Shown piece by piece: positions 48,973 through 58,404 of a stretch of DNA of 64,000 nt. Source of the stretch: G051903925 sp051903925 (GTDB lineage: Bacteria > Pseudomonadota > Alphaproteobacteria > Zavarziniales > Zavarziniaceae); the NCBI RefSeq assembly GCF_051903925.1, contig NZ_CP173678.1, forward strand, positions 1,860,001-1,924,000, read 5' to 3'. The notes beneath the pieces were generated by a model. It did not search any database and had not been told where the DNA came from. It saw nothing but the letters and a program-made list of their open reading frames with translations. The position numbers and the translations under genes were made by a program. The number at the start of each line of letters is the position of its first letter. Positions within the stretch are counted from its first letter, which is position 1.

Positions 48973-50217
48973 TCAGAAGTTGTTCTTCAGCCACAGGCCG
49001 ATGCGGCGCATCGGACCGGGGCTTGCGGGTTCTTCGGCCGGCGGTCCGGCGAGGAGGGCCTCGACCGGCGCGCGGGCCGCGTAGTTGATCAGGCCGGCGC
49101 AGACCGAGAAGGCCGGGCCGGAGGTGGCTTCGGGCAGGCCGCTGATGCCGATCGGGCGGCCGATGCGCACCTGCTTGCCCAGGACCTGGGCCGCCAGGTC
49201 CCGCGTGCCCTGCAACTGGCTGGCGCCGCCGGTCAGGACGATCTTGCGCCCGCCCAGGCGCTGCAGCCCGGCCTGGGCCAGGTGCTTGGCGACCAGCTCG
49301 AACGTCTCCTCCACCCGCGCGCGGATGATCGCGTTGAGCACCGAGCGCGGCACATGGTTGGGCGAGATGTGATCCGTCTCGCCCACCTGGGGCACGTCGA
49401 TCGTTTCCTGGTCGTCGCGCGCCCCCGGCATGGCCGAGCCATAGAGCGTCTTCATCCGCTCGGCGTCGGCCATGGGCGTCAGCAGGCCGCGGGCGATGTC
49501 GTTGGTGACGTGCATGCCGCCAATGCCGAGCACGGCGGCGTGGACCAGCATCCGGTCATAGAACACGGCGATGGAGGTGGTGCCCCCGCCCATGTCGATC
49601 ACCGTGATGCCCAGTTCCATCTCGTCGTCGACCAGGCAGGCCAGGCCCGCCGCATAGGGCGAGACGACCATGCCGGCAATGCCCAGGTGACTGCGCGCGA
49701 CGCAGACCGAATGGTTGCGCACCGGTCCCGCCTGGGCCGTCACCACATACATGTCGACGCCCAGGCGCTCGCCATACATCCCGCGGGGATCGCGGATGCC
49801 GCGGGCGCCGTCGATCGCATAGCCGATGGGGATCGCGTGCAGCACTTCGCGGTCGGGCGGCCGGTACTGGGCGCGGCCCTGGGACAGGACGCGGCGCAGG
49901 TCGGCATCGGCGATCACGCGCCCCGCGATGCCGACCTCCACGCCAAAGCTCTGCGAGGCGATGGTCGTGCCGGAGACATTGACGAAGACCTCGCGCACGG
50001 TCTCGCCCGCCATGCGCTCGGCGGCCTCGACCGCGGCGCGGATCGACTGCTCGGTCGCCTCCATGTCGGTGATGGTGCCGGCGCGCATGCCACGGCTGGC
50101 CTGCTGCCCCACGCCGACGACCCGGGGCAGACCGCCCTCGAACCGGGCGATGAAGCAGGCGACCTTGGATGTTCCCACATCCAGGGCCGCGACCAGGGAA
50201 TTGCGCCCGACCGCCAT
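48973..50217 (-). CDS. ftsA: Cell division protein FtsA
   Basis: Actin-like ATPase that tethers FtsZ filaments to the membrane. The 414-residue protein starts with the phosphate-binding block ALDVGTSKVACFIA. It has the 1C domain (about 80-165), a second phosphate motif VIDMGGGTTSIAVF, and the adenosine-binding IVLTGGASQLQGT. It ends with an amphipathic basic/hydrophobic helix (RRIGLWLKNNF) that inserts in the membrane. Three bases separate it from ftsQ and 65 from ftsZ. Confidence 0.97.
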   Translation of the reverse strand: MAVGRNSLVAALDVGTSKVACFIARFEGGLPRVVGVGQQASRGMRAGTITDMEATEQSIRAAVEAAERMAGETVREVFVNVSGTTIASQSFGVEVGIAGRVIADADLRRVLSQGRAQYRPPDREVLHAIPIGYAIDGARGIRDPRGMYGERLGVDMYVVTAQAGPVRNHSVCVARSHLGIAGMVVSPYAAGLACLVDDEMELGITVIDMGGGTTSIAVFYDRMLVHAAVLGIGGMHVTNDIARGLLTPMADAERMKTLYGSAMPGARDDQETIDVPQVGETDHISPNHVPRSVLNAIIRARVEETFELVAKHLAQAGLQRLGGRKIVLTGGASQLQGTRDLAAQVLGKQVRIGRPIGISGLPEATSGPAFSVCAGLINYAARAPVEALLAGPPAEEPASPGPMRRIGLWLKNNF

Positions 50218-50220
50218 GGC

Positions 50221-51456
50221 TCAGGTATCCTTGCCGGCGACGGCGCGGGTCTCGACCGCGCCGGACGAGAGCTTCACGACCAGCCGGTCGGGCAGGCGCA
50301 GGTCGATGCCGACGATGTCGCGGCCCAGCAGCGCATAGTGCTGGTCCAGGCGCGCCAGCTCGGCAAAGGCGGCATCCGGCGCGTCGGCCGGCAGGCGCAC
50401 CTCCACCCCGTTGTCCAGCGTCAGGTTCCAGCGCCGGCCGCCAACGCGGATCGACGCCGTGACCCGCTGGGCCAGGGCCGGCTGGGTCGCCAGCATCTTC
50501 AAGAGGTCCGCCGCCTTGGCGGGCGCGTCGGCGCCGACGACCAAGGGCAGTTCGTTGCGGAAGCGCTCGCCGTTCTCGCCGATGACCTTGCCGTCATGGT
50601 CGATCACGCGGGTGACGCCCTGGTGCTGCCAGATCGCCATCGGGCGCCGCTCGACCAGTTCGATATGCAGCGTGTCGGGCAGGGCGCGGCGCACCCGCGC
50701 CTGCTTGACCCAGCCCAGCTGCTCCAGCGCCACGCGGGCCTGTTCGGGATCGACCGACAGGATGGGATCGCCGCGGCGCACGCGCAGCGCGTCCAGCACC
50801 GCATCGGGCGGCGTGTCGTGCCGCCCGACCACGGTCACGTTCTGCACCGTCAGGCCGGCATCGGCCAGCACCAGCGCCACTTCGGCGTTCAGGCGCTGCG
50901 GCAGGTCGGCGAACCAGCCGGCGCCCAGCAGGACCAGGCCGGACAGGGCCAGGCCCGCGCCGCCAAGGGCCGCCGTGCGCACGCTGCGCCGGCTGAAGCG
51001 GCGGCGTGCCGGGCGGTCGGTCGTCTTGCCATTGATGCGCGGGGTCAGGACGGGATCAGCGGCGGCACCGGCCGGGGTGGCACCCCCCTTGGCCCGTGCC
51101 TTGGCTGCCGCGCGTGCGGCAGCCGCGGCGCGCGGCGGCGTGACCTCGGCCTGGGCCTGGACCTGCGCCTGCGCGGGGCGGCGCAGCGGCTCGATCCGCG
51201 GGGCGGGGCGGGGCGCCCGGTCCGGCCGTGCCGCCAGGGGTGCGTCGGCCATGTCCTCGGGGTCGAACGCGGCCGGGTCGTCGTGGACCGGGGGCGGTGG
51301 TGCTGGCCTGGCCCGGGCCGGGCCGAAGGTCGGCTCGGCATCCAGCGGCCGCAGCGCGCGCGCACCCTCCTCGCGGTCGCCGGCCTCCCGCGCGCCGGGA
51401 AGGCGGCGCGGCGCCTTGGTCGCCTGCGGCAGCTTCAGCCAATTCAGCGCCGACAT
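50221..51456 (-). CDS. ftsQ: Cell division protein FtsQ with long cytoplasmic tail
   Basis: Bitopic divisome protein that joins FtsB and FtsL in the periplasm. The cytoplasmic N-terminus is about 160 residues, low-complexity (Ala, Arg, Pro, with AQAQVQAQAE-like runs) and probably disordered. The transmembrane helix is about 161-183, followed by a POTRA domain (VQNVTVVGRHDTPPDAVL onward, about 200-270) and a beta domain ending DLRLPDRLVVKL. At 411 residues it is well over the usual 250-320, entirely because of the N-terminal tail. Its first bases overlap ddl by 13. Confidence 0.94.
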   Translation of the reverse strand: MSALNWLKLPQATKAPRRLPGAREAGDREEGARALRPLDAEPTFGPARARPAPPPPVHDDPAAFDPEDMADAPLAARPDRAPRPAPRIEPLRRPAQAQVQAQAEVTPPRAAAAARAAAKARAKGGATPAGAAADPVLTPRINGKTTDRPARRRFSRRSVRTAALGGAGLALSGLVLLGAGWFADLPQRLNAEVALVLADAGLTVQNVTVVGRHDTPPDAVLDALRVRRGDPILSVDPEQARVALEQLGWVKQARVRRALPDTLHIELVERRPMAIWQHQGVTRVIDHDGKVIGENGERFRNELPLVVGADAPAKAADLLKMLATQPALAQRVTASIRVGGRRWNLTLDNGVEVRLPADAPDAAFAELARLDQHYALLGRDIVGIDLRLPDRLVVKLSSGAVETRAVAGKDT

Positions 51457-52355
51457 GACGCGTCCTCCAGGATCCAGCCGACCAGACGCGTAAAGTCCAT
51501 CCCCCGGTAGGCCGCGATTTCCGGCACCAGGCTCAAGGGCGTCATCCCCGGCTGGGTATTCACTTCGAGCAGGGCGAATCGCCCAACCCCCTCACCAGTA
51601 TCGTCGTACCTCAGGTCGGCGCGCGTCACACCCCTGCATCCCAGTGCGCGATGGGCCGAAAGCGCGATGTCACACGCTTCATCTTGTGCCGCCCGGGGGA
51701 TTCCCGCCGGCATGATGTGGCGGGCGCGGCCGTCCTTGTACTTGGTGTCGTAGTCGTAGAAGCGGCCAAAGGCCTGGATCTCGATGGCGCCCAGGGCCTC
51801 GTCGCCCATCACGGCGACCTGGATCTCGCGCCCGGGAATGTATTCCTCGACCAGGACGGCATCGCCATGGCGCCAGGTCGCCAGTTCGCGCGGGCCGACA
51901 TTGTCGCCCGCCAGCACGATCTCGACGCCCACGCTGGAGCCTTCGTTGATCGGCTTCACGACATAGGGACGGTCCATCGGCTCGCCCGCCAGCATCTCCT
52001 CGCGGCTGACGATGCGGCCCCGGGCCAGCGGCAGGCCGGCATCGGAAAAGACGCGCTTGGCCATCGGCTTGTCCATGGCGAGTGCCGAGGCCAGCACGCC
52101 CGAATGGGTATAGGGCAGGCCCAGCACCTCAAGCAGGCCCTGGACGCAGCCATCCTCGCCAAAGCGGCCGTGCAGGGCGTTGAACACGACCTCTGGCGCC
52201 TCCCGCGTCAGCACCGCGGACAGGTCGGGGGCGACGTCGATCTCGACCACGTCATGGCCCAGGCTGCGCAGCGCCGTGGCGCAGGCGGCGCCGGAGACCA
52301 GGCTGACCTCGCGCTCGGCGGACCAGCCGCCCTTCAGCACGGCGACGCGGCTCAT
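51444..52355 (-). CDS. ddl: D-alanine-D-alanine ligase
   Basis: ATP-grasp enzyme that joins two D-alanines for the end of the peptidoglycan stem peptide. The 303-residue protein has the substrate motif LHGRFGEDG (about 63-71), the ATP-grasp block YVVKPINEGSSVGVE, the Mg2+-binding LLEVNTQPGMT, and the omega-loop region EIQAFGRFYDYDTKY. The layout is that of DdlB. It overlaps murB by four bases (ATGA) and ftsQ by 13. Confidence 0.95.
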   Translation of the reverse strand: MSRVAVLKGGWSAEREVSLVSGAACATALRSLGHDVVEIDVAPDLSAVLTREAPEVVFNALHGRFGEDGCVQGLLEVLGLPYTHSGVLASALAMDKPMAKRVFSDAGLPLARGRIVSREEMLAGEPMDRPYVVKPINEGSSVGVEIVLAGDNVGPRELATWRHGDAVLVEEYIPGREIQVAVMGDEALGAIEIQAFGRFYDYDTKYKDGRARHIMPAGIPRAAQDEACDIALSAHRALGCRGVTRADLRYDDTGEGVGRFALLEVNTQPGMTPLSLVPEIAAYRGMDFTRLVGWILEDASCRR

Positions 52356-53278
52356 GACGGCACCCCCACGCGCACGATCTCCCAGTCCAGCGCAATGCCG
52401 CTCTGCGCCAGGACGCGCGCGCGGACGTCCTCGCCCAGGGCTTCGATCTCGGCCGCCGTCGCGTCGCCGTCATTGATCAGGAAGTTGCAGTGCAGCTCCG
52501 ACACATGGGCGCGGCCATGGGCCAGGCCGCGGCAGCCGGCGGCGTCGATCAGGGTCCAGGCCTTGGCCCCCGGCGGGTTCCGGAAGGTGGAGCCGCCGGT
52601 GCGGCTGCGGATCGGCTGGCTGGCCTCGCGGTCGGCGACGACGCGCTCCATGCGGGCAGCGATGGCCCGCGCCTCGTCCGGGCGGCCTTCCATCTCGGCC
52701 TCGACAAAGATCCAGTCGGCCGGCACGGCGCAGTGGCGATAGCTGAAGCCAAGGCGTTCGCGGTCCAGTTCGTGCAGGCGGCCCTGGCCGTCTAGGGCGA
52801 CCGCCCGCACGACCAGACCCGCCATGTCGCCGCCATGCGCGCCGCCGTTCATGCGCAAGGCCCCGCCGATCGTGCCGGGAATGCCGCGCAGGAACTCGAA
52901 CCCCGCCAGGCCCGCCCCCTGCGCCACCTGGGACACACGCTGGTCGAGGGCTGCGGCGCCCGCGATGATGCGCCGCCCCTCGACCCTGATGTCGGAAAAG
53001 GCGCGGCCCAGGCGGATCACCACGCCGGCCACGCCGCCGTCGCGCACCAGCAGGTTCGAGCCAACGCCCAGGACCATGACCGGCACGTCCGACGGCTTTG
53101 CCGCCAGGAAGGCAGCCAGGTCCGACAGGTCGGCCGGACGGAACAGGACCTGGGCCGGGCCGCCCACGCGGAACCAGGTGACGGGAGCCAGGGCCACGTC
53201 GCGGGCATAGGTGCCCGCAACGGCCGGCAGCCGCGCCATCAGGTCGGCCGCCAGCGGCCTGGTGTCCAGTTGGCCCAT
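52352..53278 (-). CDS. murB: UDP-N-acetylenolpyruvylglucosamine reductase
   Basis: FAD enzyme that reduces UDP-GlcNAc-enolpyruvate to UDP-MurNAc with NADPH. The 308-residue protein has the FAD motif VLGVGSNLLVRDGG, the block GFEFLRGIPGTIGGALRMNGGAHGG in outline (two segments), the catalytic Ser in RTGGSTFRNP and the C-terminal SELHCNFLIN. The ATG at 53278 directly follows the murC stop (TGATG overlap), and an upstream start would add unrelated residues. It is coupled to murC and ddl. Confidence 0.96.
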   Translation of the reverse strand: MGQLDTRPLAADLMARLPAVAGTYARDVALAPVTWFRVGGPAQVLFRPADLSDLAAFLAAKPSDVPVMVLGVGSNLLVRDGGVAGVVIRLGRAFSDIRVEGRRIIAGAAALDQRVSQVAQGAGLAGFEFLRGIPGTIGGALRMNGGAHGGDMAGLVVRAVALDGQGRLHELDRERLGFSYRHCAVPADWIFVEAEMEGRPDEARAIAARMERVVADREASQPIRSRTGGSTFRNPPGAKAWTLIDAAGCRGLAHGRAHVSELHCNFLINDGDATAAEIEALGEDVRARVLAQSGIALDWEIVRVGVPS

Positions 53279-54717
53279 CAGCGCCGGGCCTCCCGCCCGC
53301 GGCCGGCCATGCCCAGGAACTGCTCCAGCTGCCGCGGCAGGGCATTGGCCCACTGGCTGATGCTGCCGGCACCCAGGCACACGACCAGGTCGCCCGCCCG
53401 CGCCTTGGCCGCGACCAGCATGGGCAGCTGCTCCGGCCCGTCCAGCGCCACCACGTCGCGATGGCCGTGGTTGCGCAGGCCCTGCACCAGCGCGTCGCGG
53501 TCAATCCCCTCGATCGGCTGCTCGCCTGCGGCATAGACGGGAGCGACGATGACGGCGTCGGCATCGTTGAAGCATTTGCAGAAGTCTTCGAACAGGCTGG
53601 CCAGCCGCGAATAGCGGTGCGGCTGGACCACGGCGATGACCCGGCCATGGTTCAGCGAGCGGGCAGCCTGCAGCACGGCGGAGATCTCGACCGGATGGTG
53701 GCCATAGTCGTCCACGATGCCGATGCCGAAGGCATCGCCGGTGCGCGTGAAGCGGCGCTTCACCCCGCTGAACCCGGCCAGCGCCTTGGCGATCACGTCG
53801 TCGCCCAGGCCCATCTCGCGCGCGATGGCGATCAGGACCAGGCTGTTCTGGACATTGTGCCGCCCGGGCATGGGCAGGCGCAGGCCCTGGATCACGCGGC
53901 GCTCGCCGGTCGTGCGGTCCGTCAGCTGCACGTCATAGCGCGACTGGCCGTTGACGACGTCGATGCCCAGCGCGCGGATGTCGGCCTGCGGGCTGAAGCC
54001 ATAGGTGACGACCTTGCGGTCCGGCACCCGGCTGATCATCGCCTGCACTTCCGGATGGTCGATGCACAGGATGGCGCAGCCATAGAACGGCACGTTCTCC
54101 ACGAACGCGTGGAAGGCGTCCCGCTCGCGGTCGAAGTCGCCGTAGAAGTCCAGGTGCTCGGGATCGATGTTCGTGACGACCGCGATCGTCGCCGGCAGCT
54201 TCACGAAGCTGCCGTCCGACTCGTCCGCCTCGACCACCATCCATTCGCCGCGGCCGATCCGGGCATTGGTGCCATAGGCGTTGATGATGCCGCCATTGAT
54301 GACGGTCGGATCCATCTCGGCTGCATCCAGCAGGGCGGCGATCATCGAGGTCGTCGTCGTCTTGCCATGGGTCCCGCCGACGGCGATGCACCAGCGCAGG
54401 CGCATCAGTTCGGCCAGCATCTCGGCCCGCCGCACCACGGGCAGCAGGCGGGCGCGGGCGGCGTCGACCTCAGGATTGCCGGACTTGATCGCGGACGAGA
54501 TGACGATCACCTGGGCCTCGCCCAGGTTCTCCTCGCGATGGCCGATGGCGACCGGGATGCCCAGGTCGACCAGGCGCCGGACATTGGCGCCGTCAGCCAC
54601 GTCCGAGCCCTGCACGCGATAGCCCATGTCGTGCATCACCTCGGCAATGCCGCTCATGCCGATGCCGCCAATGCCGACGAAGTGGATCGGACCGATGTCC
54701 AGGGGAAGCTGCCTCAT
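53278..54717 (-). CDS. murC: UDP-N-acetylmuramate-L-alanine ligase
   Basis: ATP-dependent Mur ligase that adds L-Ala to UDP-MurNAc, the first amino acid of the stem. The 479-residue protein has the N-terminal UDP-binding motif FVGIGGIGMSGIAEV (about 13-27), the ATP loop VGGTHGKTTTTSM, the central NIDPEHLDFYG block and the C-terminal DDYGHHPVEI motif. The ATG at 54717 overlaps the murG stop by four bases, which defines the start. Confidence 0.97.
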   Translation of the reverse strand: MRQLPLDIGPIHFVGIGGIGMSGIAEVMHDMGYRVQGSDVADGANVRRLVDLGIPVAIGHREENLGEAQVIVISSAIKSGNPEVDAARARLLPVVRRAEMLAELMRLRWCIAVGGTHGKTTTTSMIAALLDAAEMDPTVINGGIINAYGTNARIGRGEWMVVEADESDGSFVKLPATIAVVTNIDPEHLDFYGDFDRERDAFHAFVENVPFYGCAILCIDHPEVQAMISRVPDRKVVTYGFSPQADIRALGIDVVNGQSRYDVQLTDRTTGERRVIQGLRLPMPGRHNVQNSLVLIAIAREMGLGDDVIAKALAGFSGVKRRFTRTGDAFGIGIVDDYGHHPVEISAVLQAARSLNHGRVIAVVQPHRYSRLASLFEDFCKCFNDADAVIVAPVYAAGEQPIEGIDRDALVQGLRNHGHRDVVALDGPEQLPMLVAAKARAGDLVVCLGAGSISQWANALPRQLEQFLGMAGRGREARR

Positions 54718-55871
54718 GCTGCAGCCCTCCGCGCTGCGACCGGAATGGCACCACCGCCGGCCAGGGCGGCCCCGGCCGTGGTCTCGACAAGGTCGGCCAG
54801 GCGCAGCGCTGCGTCCGGCACGCCCAGGCCATGGGCCGCCGCCGCCGCATCCGCCAGGCGGCCGGGCGACAGCGACAGTTTCTGGATCCGCTTGGCCAGT
54901 TCGGCCGGCGTGAAGCTGGGCTGCGGCACCAGCCACGCACCGCCCGCCGCGTCCAGCGCCCGCGCATTGGCGGTCTGGTGGTCGTCGGCGGCGCTGGGCA
55001 ACGGCACCAGGATGGACGGCCGCCCGGCCGCGGCCAGTTCCGCGATGGACGAGGCCCCGGCCCGCGCCACCACCAGGTGGGCCTGGGCCAGCCGGCGCGG
55101 CATGTCGTCGAAGAAGGGGGCGAGGTCGGCCATGATCCCGGCCTGGGCATAGGTCGCGCGGACCTCCTCCAGCGCCTCGGCCCGCACCTGCTGCACGACC
55201 GACAGGCGGGCGCGGAAGGCGGGGGGCAGCATCAGCAGGGCCTGGGGTACGATCTCGCCCATCACCTGGGCGCCCTGGCTGCCGCCCAGGACCAGGATGC
55301 GGAACAGGCCGTTCTCGGTCGGCATGGGATAGGGCTGGTGCGCCAGAAGGGCGATCTCGCCCCGCACCGGATTGCCGGTCACGACCGTCCGCCCGCGCTC
55401 CCCCTCGCCGATATGGCCGGTGTCGGCAAAGGACGCGGCGATCGCCGTCACCCGGCGCGCCAGCTTGCGGTTGACCCGGCCCAGGATCGCGTTCTGCTCG
55501 TGGATCACGGTGGGCAGCCGGCGCGAGAACGCGGCCAGCAGGCCCGGCACCGCCGGATAGCCGCCAAAGCCCACCACGATGCAGGCATTGAGCTGGCGCA
55601 GCAGCGCGCGCGCCTGGAACGCTCCGGCCGCGATGTCGCCCACGGCCGAGACCTTGCGCAGCATCGAGCGCCCGGCGAACGTGGCCGAGCGCACCACATG
55701 CGTCTCGACTCCCCAGTCGCCCAGCCAGTCCTGGGCCCGCGCGTCCGTGATCAGGGCAACGCGATGGCCGCGCGTGCGCAGCTGCTCCGCCAGGGCCCGC
55801 GCCGGAAAGACATGACCGCCGGTCCCGCCGGCGGTCAGCACGATGGTCGGGCGTTGCGTCAGCGCGGTCAT
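54714..55871 (-). CDS. murG: Lipid II-forming GlcNAc transferase MurG
   Basis: Membrane-associated GT-B glycosyltransferase that adds GlcNAc to lipid I, making lipid II. The 385-residue protein has the N-terminal Gly loop LTAGGTGGHVFPA (about 13-25), IVVGFGGYPAVPGL, HEQNAILGRVNR and the C-terminal UDP-GlcNAc site AGASSIAELAAAGRPSILVPLP (two adjoining segments). It ends 4 bases into murC and lies 13 bases downstream of ftsW. Confidence 0.97.
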   Translation of the reverse strand: MTALTQRPTIVLTAGGTGGHVFPARALAEQLRTRGHRVALITDARAQDWLGDWGVETHVVRSATFAGRSMLRKVSAVGDIAAGAFQARALLRQLNACIVVGFGGYPAVPGLLAAFSRRLPTVIHEQNAILGRVNRKLARRVTAIAASFADTGHIGEGERGRTVVTGNPVRGEIALLAHQPYPMPTENGLFRILVLGGSQGAQVMGEIVPQALLMLPPAFRARLSVVQQVRAEALEEVRATYAQAGIMADLAPFFDDMPRRLAQAHLVVARAGASSIAELAAAGRPSILVPLPSAADDHQTANARALDAAGGAWLVPQPSFTPAELAKRIQKLSLSPGRLADAAAAAHGLGVPDAALRLADLVETTAGAALAGGGAIPVAARRAAA

Positions 55872-55884
55872 CGCTGCGACCCCC

Positions 55885-57024
55885 TCATCGTTGCAGGCCC
55901 AGGGCCACGGGCTTCAGCCCGGGGCGCAGCCTCGTCAGCGCCAGCACCATGCCCATGCCCAGCGCCAGCGCCAGGAGGGACGACCCGCCATAGGAGATGA
56001 AGGGCAGGGTCATGCCCTTGGACGGCAGCAGGTGCACGTTCACTCCGACATTGATGATCGCCTGCAGGCCGAACTGCGCCAGCAGCCCGGCGCCGGCCAG
56101 GGTCACGAAGCTGTCGTCCTCCTGCAGCAGGCGGGCAAAGCCGCGCAGCACCACGAAGCAGAACAGCGCGACCAGGACCAGGCACAGGATAGTGCCGAAC
56201 TCCTCGGCGGCGACCGCCATGATGAAGTCGGTATGGGCATCGGGCAGGACCCGCTTGACCACGCCCTCGCCCGGGCCGCGGCCCCAGAAGCCCCCGGTGA
56301 CAAAGGCATCGGTCGCCGTGTCGATCTGATAGGTATCGCCCGATTCCGGGTTCAGGAAGCGGTCGATGCGGCTCTGCACATGGGGCAGCGTGACATAGGC
56401 GCCGATGCCGCCCGCCACCGCCATGCCCACCAGGACCAGCGCCACGATCATCGGCAGCCCGGCCAGGAACAGCTGGATGATGAAGACGGCCGTCACCAGC
56501 ACCGTCTGGCCGAAATCGGGCTGCAGGATCAGCGCCGCCACCGCCATCAGGTAGAGCGCCGTCGCGATCAGCCGGCCGGGGAAACGCTCGTCCCGGTGAT
56601 GCTCGGCGAACATCCAGGCGCAGACGACCGCCAGCGACGGCTTCAGGAACTCCGACGGCTGGATCGATACCGGGCCCAGCTGGATCCAGCGATGCGCGCC
56701 CTTGATCTCGGGCCCCGCCACCAGGGTCAGCCACACCGCCGCATACGAGCCCAGCAGGGCAATGCAGGCCAGGCGCCGCACCTGCAGGGGCGAGCACAGC
56801 GACACGGCGAAGATGATGGCGATCGCCGGCAGCATGAAGCCGATCTGCCGCTTCACGAAGTGGAAGCTGTCGAGGTCCAGGCGGGCGGCCACGCCGGGAC
56901 TGGCCGCCATGGTCAGGACCAGGCCGATCGCGCACAGTCCGGCAACGGCGCCCAGCGTCCAGCGGTCGACGGTCCACCACCAGCGGGCGACCATCGAGTT
57001 GTCGGTGCGGGCGAAGGTGCTCAT
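55885..57024 (-). CDS. ftsW: SEDS glycosyltransferase FtsW
   Basis: Polytopic SEDS-family peptidoglycan polymerase that works with FtsI at the septum. The 379-residue protein has about ten transmembrane helices. Diagnostic blocks are GAHRWIQLGPVSIQPSEFLK (about 140-160), the catalytic-region FSSDFGQTV-equivalent LQPDFGQTVLV, and the C-terminal NVGVNVHLLPSKGMTLPFIS followed by YGGSSLLAL. It overlaps murD by four bases. FtsW is preferred over RodA because of the location. Confidence 0.96.
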   Translation of the reverse strand: MSTFARTDNSMVARWWWTVDRWTLGAVAGLCAIGLVLTMAASPGVAARLDLDSFHFVKRQIGFMLPAIAIIFAVSLCSPLQVRRLACIALLGSYAAVWLTLVAGPEIKGAHRWIQLGPVSIQPSEFLKPSLAVVCAWMFAEHHRDERFPGRLIATALYLMAVAALILQPDFGQTVLVTAVFIIQLFLAGLPMIVALVLVGMAVAGGIGAYVTLPHVQSRIDRFLNPESGDTYQIDTATDAFVTGGFWGRGPGEGVVKRVLPDAHTDFIMAVAAEEFGTILCLVLVALFCFVVLRGFARLLQEDDSFVTLAGAGLLAQFGLQAIINVGVNVHLLPSKGMTLPFISYGGSSLLALALGMGMVLALTRLRPGLKPVALGLQR

Positions 57025-58400
57025 GCGGCGCGCTCCAGCGCCCGGGCGACAGCGGCGCGGAAGGCGTCGCCCCGCTGCTCGAAATCGCGGAACTGGTCGA
57101 AGCTGGCACAGGCCGGCGACAGCAGGACCACGCTGCCCGGCTCCGCCTGGGCGGCGGCGTTGGCGACGGCCGTCGCCAGGTCGCCCGACAGGCTGTGCGG
57201 CACGGCATTGCCCAGCGTCGCGGCAAAGGCGTCCTGTGCGTCGCCGATCAGGTAGGCATGGGCGATGCGCGGGAAGAACGGCGCCAGGCTGGCGATCCCG
57301 CCGGCCTTGGCCTTGCCCCCGGCGATCCAGTGGATGCGGTCATAGGCGGCGAGCGCCCGCGCCGCGGCGTCCGCGTTGGTCGCCTTGGAATCATTGACGA
57401 AGCGGACGCCGGCCCGCTCGGCCACCAGCTCCATCCGGTGGGCCAGGCCAGGAAAGCCAAGGATCTGGGCGAACACCGCTTCCGCCGTGTGGCCCAGCGC
57501 CCGCAGGGCCAGGTAGGCAGCCGCCGCGTTCTGCCAGTTATGGGCGCCGGGCAGCGCGCGCGCCTGCTTCAGGTCGCCGATCAGGCGGGCATTGCCCTCG
57601 ATCGCCTCGAACAGCAGGCCGTCCAGGACATAGGCGCCATGACGCACCACGTGATGGATCGAGATCGCCAGCGGGGCGATGCCACGTGCGACCAGGTTGT
57701 CGTGCAGGGCCAGCGACCATTCGTCGTCGACGCCGACAATGGCCGTGTCGCCCGCTTCCAGGTGCGCGAACAGCTTGGCCTTTGCCGCGGCATAGCCCGC
57801 CATGTCGCCGTGCCGGTCGATATGGTCCGGCGTCAGGTTCAGCTGGATCGCCACGCGCGGATGCAGGCTGGGCGCCAGGTCCAGCTGGTAGGACGACAGC
57901 TCGATCGCATAGATGCCGCCCGCCGGCAGGGCATCCAGCTCCAGCACCGCCTGGCCGATATTGCCGCCGACCGCGGTCGGCACGCCCAGCCCGCGCGACA
58001 GGTGGCCGATCAACGCCGTCGTCGTCGACTTGCCGTTGGTGCCGGTAATGCCGATCAGGCTGGCCTGCGGCAGGTCCTGCAACCGGTGGGCGAACAGCTC
58101 GACATCCCCGATCACGGGGATGCCCAGCGCCTTCGCGCGCAGCACGATGTCGTGCGGGGCCGGATGGGTCAGCGGAACGCCCGGGCTCAGCACCACTGCG
58201 GCGATCCGGTTCCACGGCATCAGCTCCGGCGGCAGCAGCGTCGCCTGGCCGCCCTTGGCCGCGTCGCGCCCGCTTGCGTTATCGTCCCACGCATAGACGC
58301 GCGCACCACCTGTGGCGAGTGCGGAAATGGCGGCGAGGCCGGACCGGGCGAGGCCGAAAACCGCCACCGCACTGCCGCTGAGATGTCGAATCACGATCAT
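57021..58400 (-). CDS. murD: UDP-MurNAc-L-Ala-D-Glu ligase
   Basis: Mur ligase that adds D-glutamate to UDP-MurNAc-L-Ala. The 459-residue protein has the N-terminal Rossmann segment VAVFGLARSGLAAI (about 12-25), the ATP loop GITGTNGKSTTTALIG, the NLTPDHIDRHG block of Mur ligases, and the C-terminal VNDSKATNADAAARAL. It is 4 bases downstream of mraY and overlaps ftsW by four. Confidence 0.97.
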   Translation of the reverse strand: MIVIRHLSGSAVAVFGLARSGLAAISALATGGARVYAWDDNASGRDAAKGGQATLLPPELMPWNRIAAVVLSPGVPLTHPAPHDIVLRAKALGIPVIGDVELFAHRLQDLPQASLIGITGTNGKSTTTALIGHLSRGLGVPTAVGGNIGQAVLELDALPAGGIYAIELSSYQLDLAPSLHPRVAIQLNLTPDHIDRHGDMAGYAAAKAKLFAHLEAGDTAIVGVDDEWSLALHDNLVARGIAPLAISIHHVVRHGAYVLDGLLFEAIEGNARLIGDLKQARALPGAHNWQNAAAAYLALRALGHTAEAVFAQILGFPGLAHRMELVAERAGVRFVNDSKATNADAAARALAAYDRIHWIAGGKAKAGGIASLAPFFPRIAHAYLIGDAQDAFAATLGNAVPHSLSGDLATAVANAAAQAEPGSVVLLSPACASFDQFRDFEQRGDAFRAAVARALERAA

Positions 58401-58404
58401 GGGT

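Noticed and set aside
47126..49084. A 652-residue plus-strand open frame opposite ftsZ
   Set aside because: It is a shadow of the ftsZ coding frame; the apparent repeats mirror the FtsZ linker.
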